Shown here: positions 63,240-64,000 of the stretch, in pieces
Numbering within the stretch: the first letter of the stretch is position 1
How the letters are laid out: each line of letters opens with the position of its first letter
DNA from: Nepenthes gracilis
Lineage: Eukaryota > Streptophyta > Magnoliopsida > Caryophyllales > Nepenthaceae
Assembly (NCBI GenBank): GCA_033239525.1
Contig: BSYO01000003.1
Coordinates: 3,838,001 to 3,902,000, forward strand
DNA length: 64,000 nucleotides
Direction of reading: 5' to 3'
Program-made: the position numbers and the translations under genes
The notes under the pieces: generated by a model
Seen by the model: the letters and a program-made list of their open reading frames with translations, nothing else
The model's database searches: none
Told to the model about the DNA's origin: nothing

Positions 63240-64000
63240 TGATGGGTACTGATACACATAGCCCACTTGCGCAGTCTATTCCCTTGCAGTTGAGCCCTGA
63301 TACCACAGAGACCTAATAGGCTTTAGAGGCTCCAAAAGTCCAAGCGTTAGAGCCAACCCGTGTGGCTTAATAGATTTCAAGTCTATTCAGGCTCGTTGAC
63401 TCAAAATAGATCTCGGACGTCATCCTCCTGCAAAATCGACGTACCAAGGATTTGATGGCTGACCCTGTCTTGTTGTGAGAAGAATAATGGCCAGTCAAGC
63501 ATGCAACCCTATAGAAGTGACGTCACACCAGGGCCGTATACATGCAATGTTCCTGACATAGCAAAAGCAATTTACAGAGTTGGTGGCAGAATCTCCTACA
63601 CACGCCAGCGCCACGTGAACTCCTCTCAAAGAAAAGTTCAACCATTATAAATTTATTAACTGTCTACCAAATAATTAATCCAGTATTTATACTTGCTTAG
63701 CCATTATAGAGAGAAAGATAAGAAAAAAAAGTCTCAAGCGCATTCTGTAATCACTTTATAATCAAAGACTTCATAGTAAAATAAGTTATGAATGAAAATC
63801 TTCATAGTTTTTCATTCCTTCTGGGCGAGCATTTAAGCAAAGGCATGAGGTTTGCCTACGTAAACTCCACGTATTAAGTCCTTGAACTCCCTTTTTCCAC
63901 TTCATTTTATTCTTTGTGTTGCACGGGTCTTGTGCAAGTACTTGCAAACAATACGCAATCTTAGTTGAATCCATGTCCGTACAAATATGTAAGATCGAAT
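63240..64000 (+). repeat. Tat-like LTR, running off the window edge
   Basis: Starts TGATGGGTACTGATAC and shares with the LTR at 36591 the start, a GACGT-containing tract, CCTGACA(T/C)..A, ACAGAGTTGGTGGCAG-like and CCACGTGAACTCCTC-like words in the same order. No primer site or gag appears before the window ends. Confidence 0.5.

Noticed and set aside
1..64000. tRNA, rRNA or CRISPR features
   Set aside because: No paired tRNA A- and B-box with a cloverleaf, no rRNA-like conserved block and no regular repeat-spacer array was seen by eye. A tRNA scan could still find one I missed.

Overview
This is a stretch of nuclear DNA from a flowering plant, most likely a eudicot. The evidence is a spliced leucine-rich-repeat receptor kinase gene, an intronless Kelch-repeat F-box gene, AT-rich intergenic DNA, and many LTR retrotransposons of plant Copia and Ty3/Gypsy (including Tat-like) type. 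I cannot name the species. The window is gene-poor and retroelement-rich. Only two complete, convincing host genes are visible, both on the minus strand.

Layout. 1-1430: what looks like the 5' end of a minus-strand gene (TATA box, telo-box, short first exon), plus a broken coding-like stretch at 650-880. 3405-3975: a LINE-type 3' tail. 4426-21966 (minus): an 11-exon LRR receptor-like kinase of 625 residues, close to Arabidopsis At5g45780. All ten introns have GT-AG borders and consistent phases. Two introns are greatly enlarged: intron 10 (8.5 kb) holds a degenerate Copia element and a Ty3-like non-autonomous LTR element, and intron 4 (5.1 kb) holds nested Copia remains. 21967-22640 is its leader, with an upstream ORF, a possible UTR intron and a CT tract.

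22700-39120: mostly AT-rich DNA with LTR fragments, including two solo LTRs flanked by perfect 5-bp duplications (23595-24475, CATGT; 34311-35321, AAATT) and a Tat-like LTR with a gag remnant (36591-38080). 39123-45364: the most distinctive object. It is a 6.2-kb Tat-type element in minus orientation, with two LTRs of about 960 bp, a CACTT target duplication, a tRNA-primer site, a polypurine tract, a gag remnant and a GC-rich tandem array. Antisense to it, beside the 3' LTR, lies a well-preserved intron-containing gene encoding 669 residues. It has no reverse transcriptase, so it must depend on other elements to move.

46219-50640: Copia-like LTRs (one with a cluster of W-box-like palindromes), a Ty3 gag remnant and a second copy of the LINE tail. 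51660-52800: diverged tandem repeats. 53893-55038 (minus): a 381-residue Kelch F-box protein resembling Arabidopsis At1g23390 (KFB-CHS), with a TATA box at 55191. 55081-64000: AT-rich DNA with further LTR fragments, ending inside an LTR of the same family as the one at 36591.

The two host genes do not form a pathway together. One is a plasma-membrane receptor kinase and the other a predicted substrate adaptor of an SCF ubiquitin ligase. The main biological theme is retrotransposon colonisation around, and inside the introns of, an otherwise intact receptor kinase gene.
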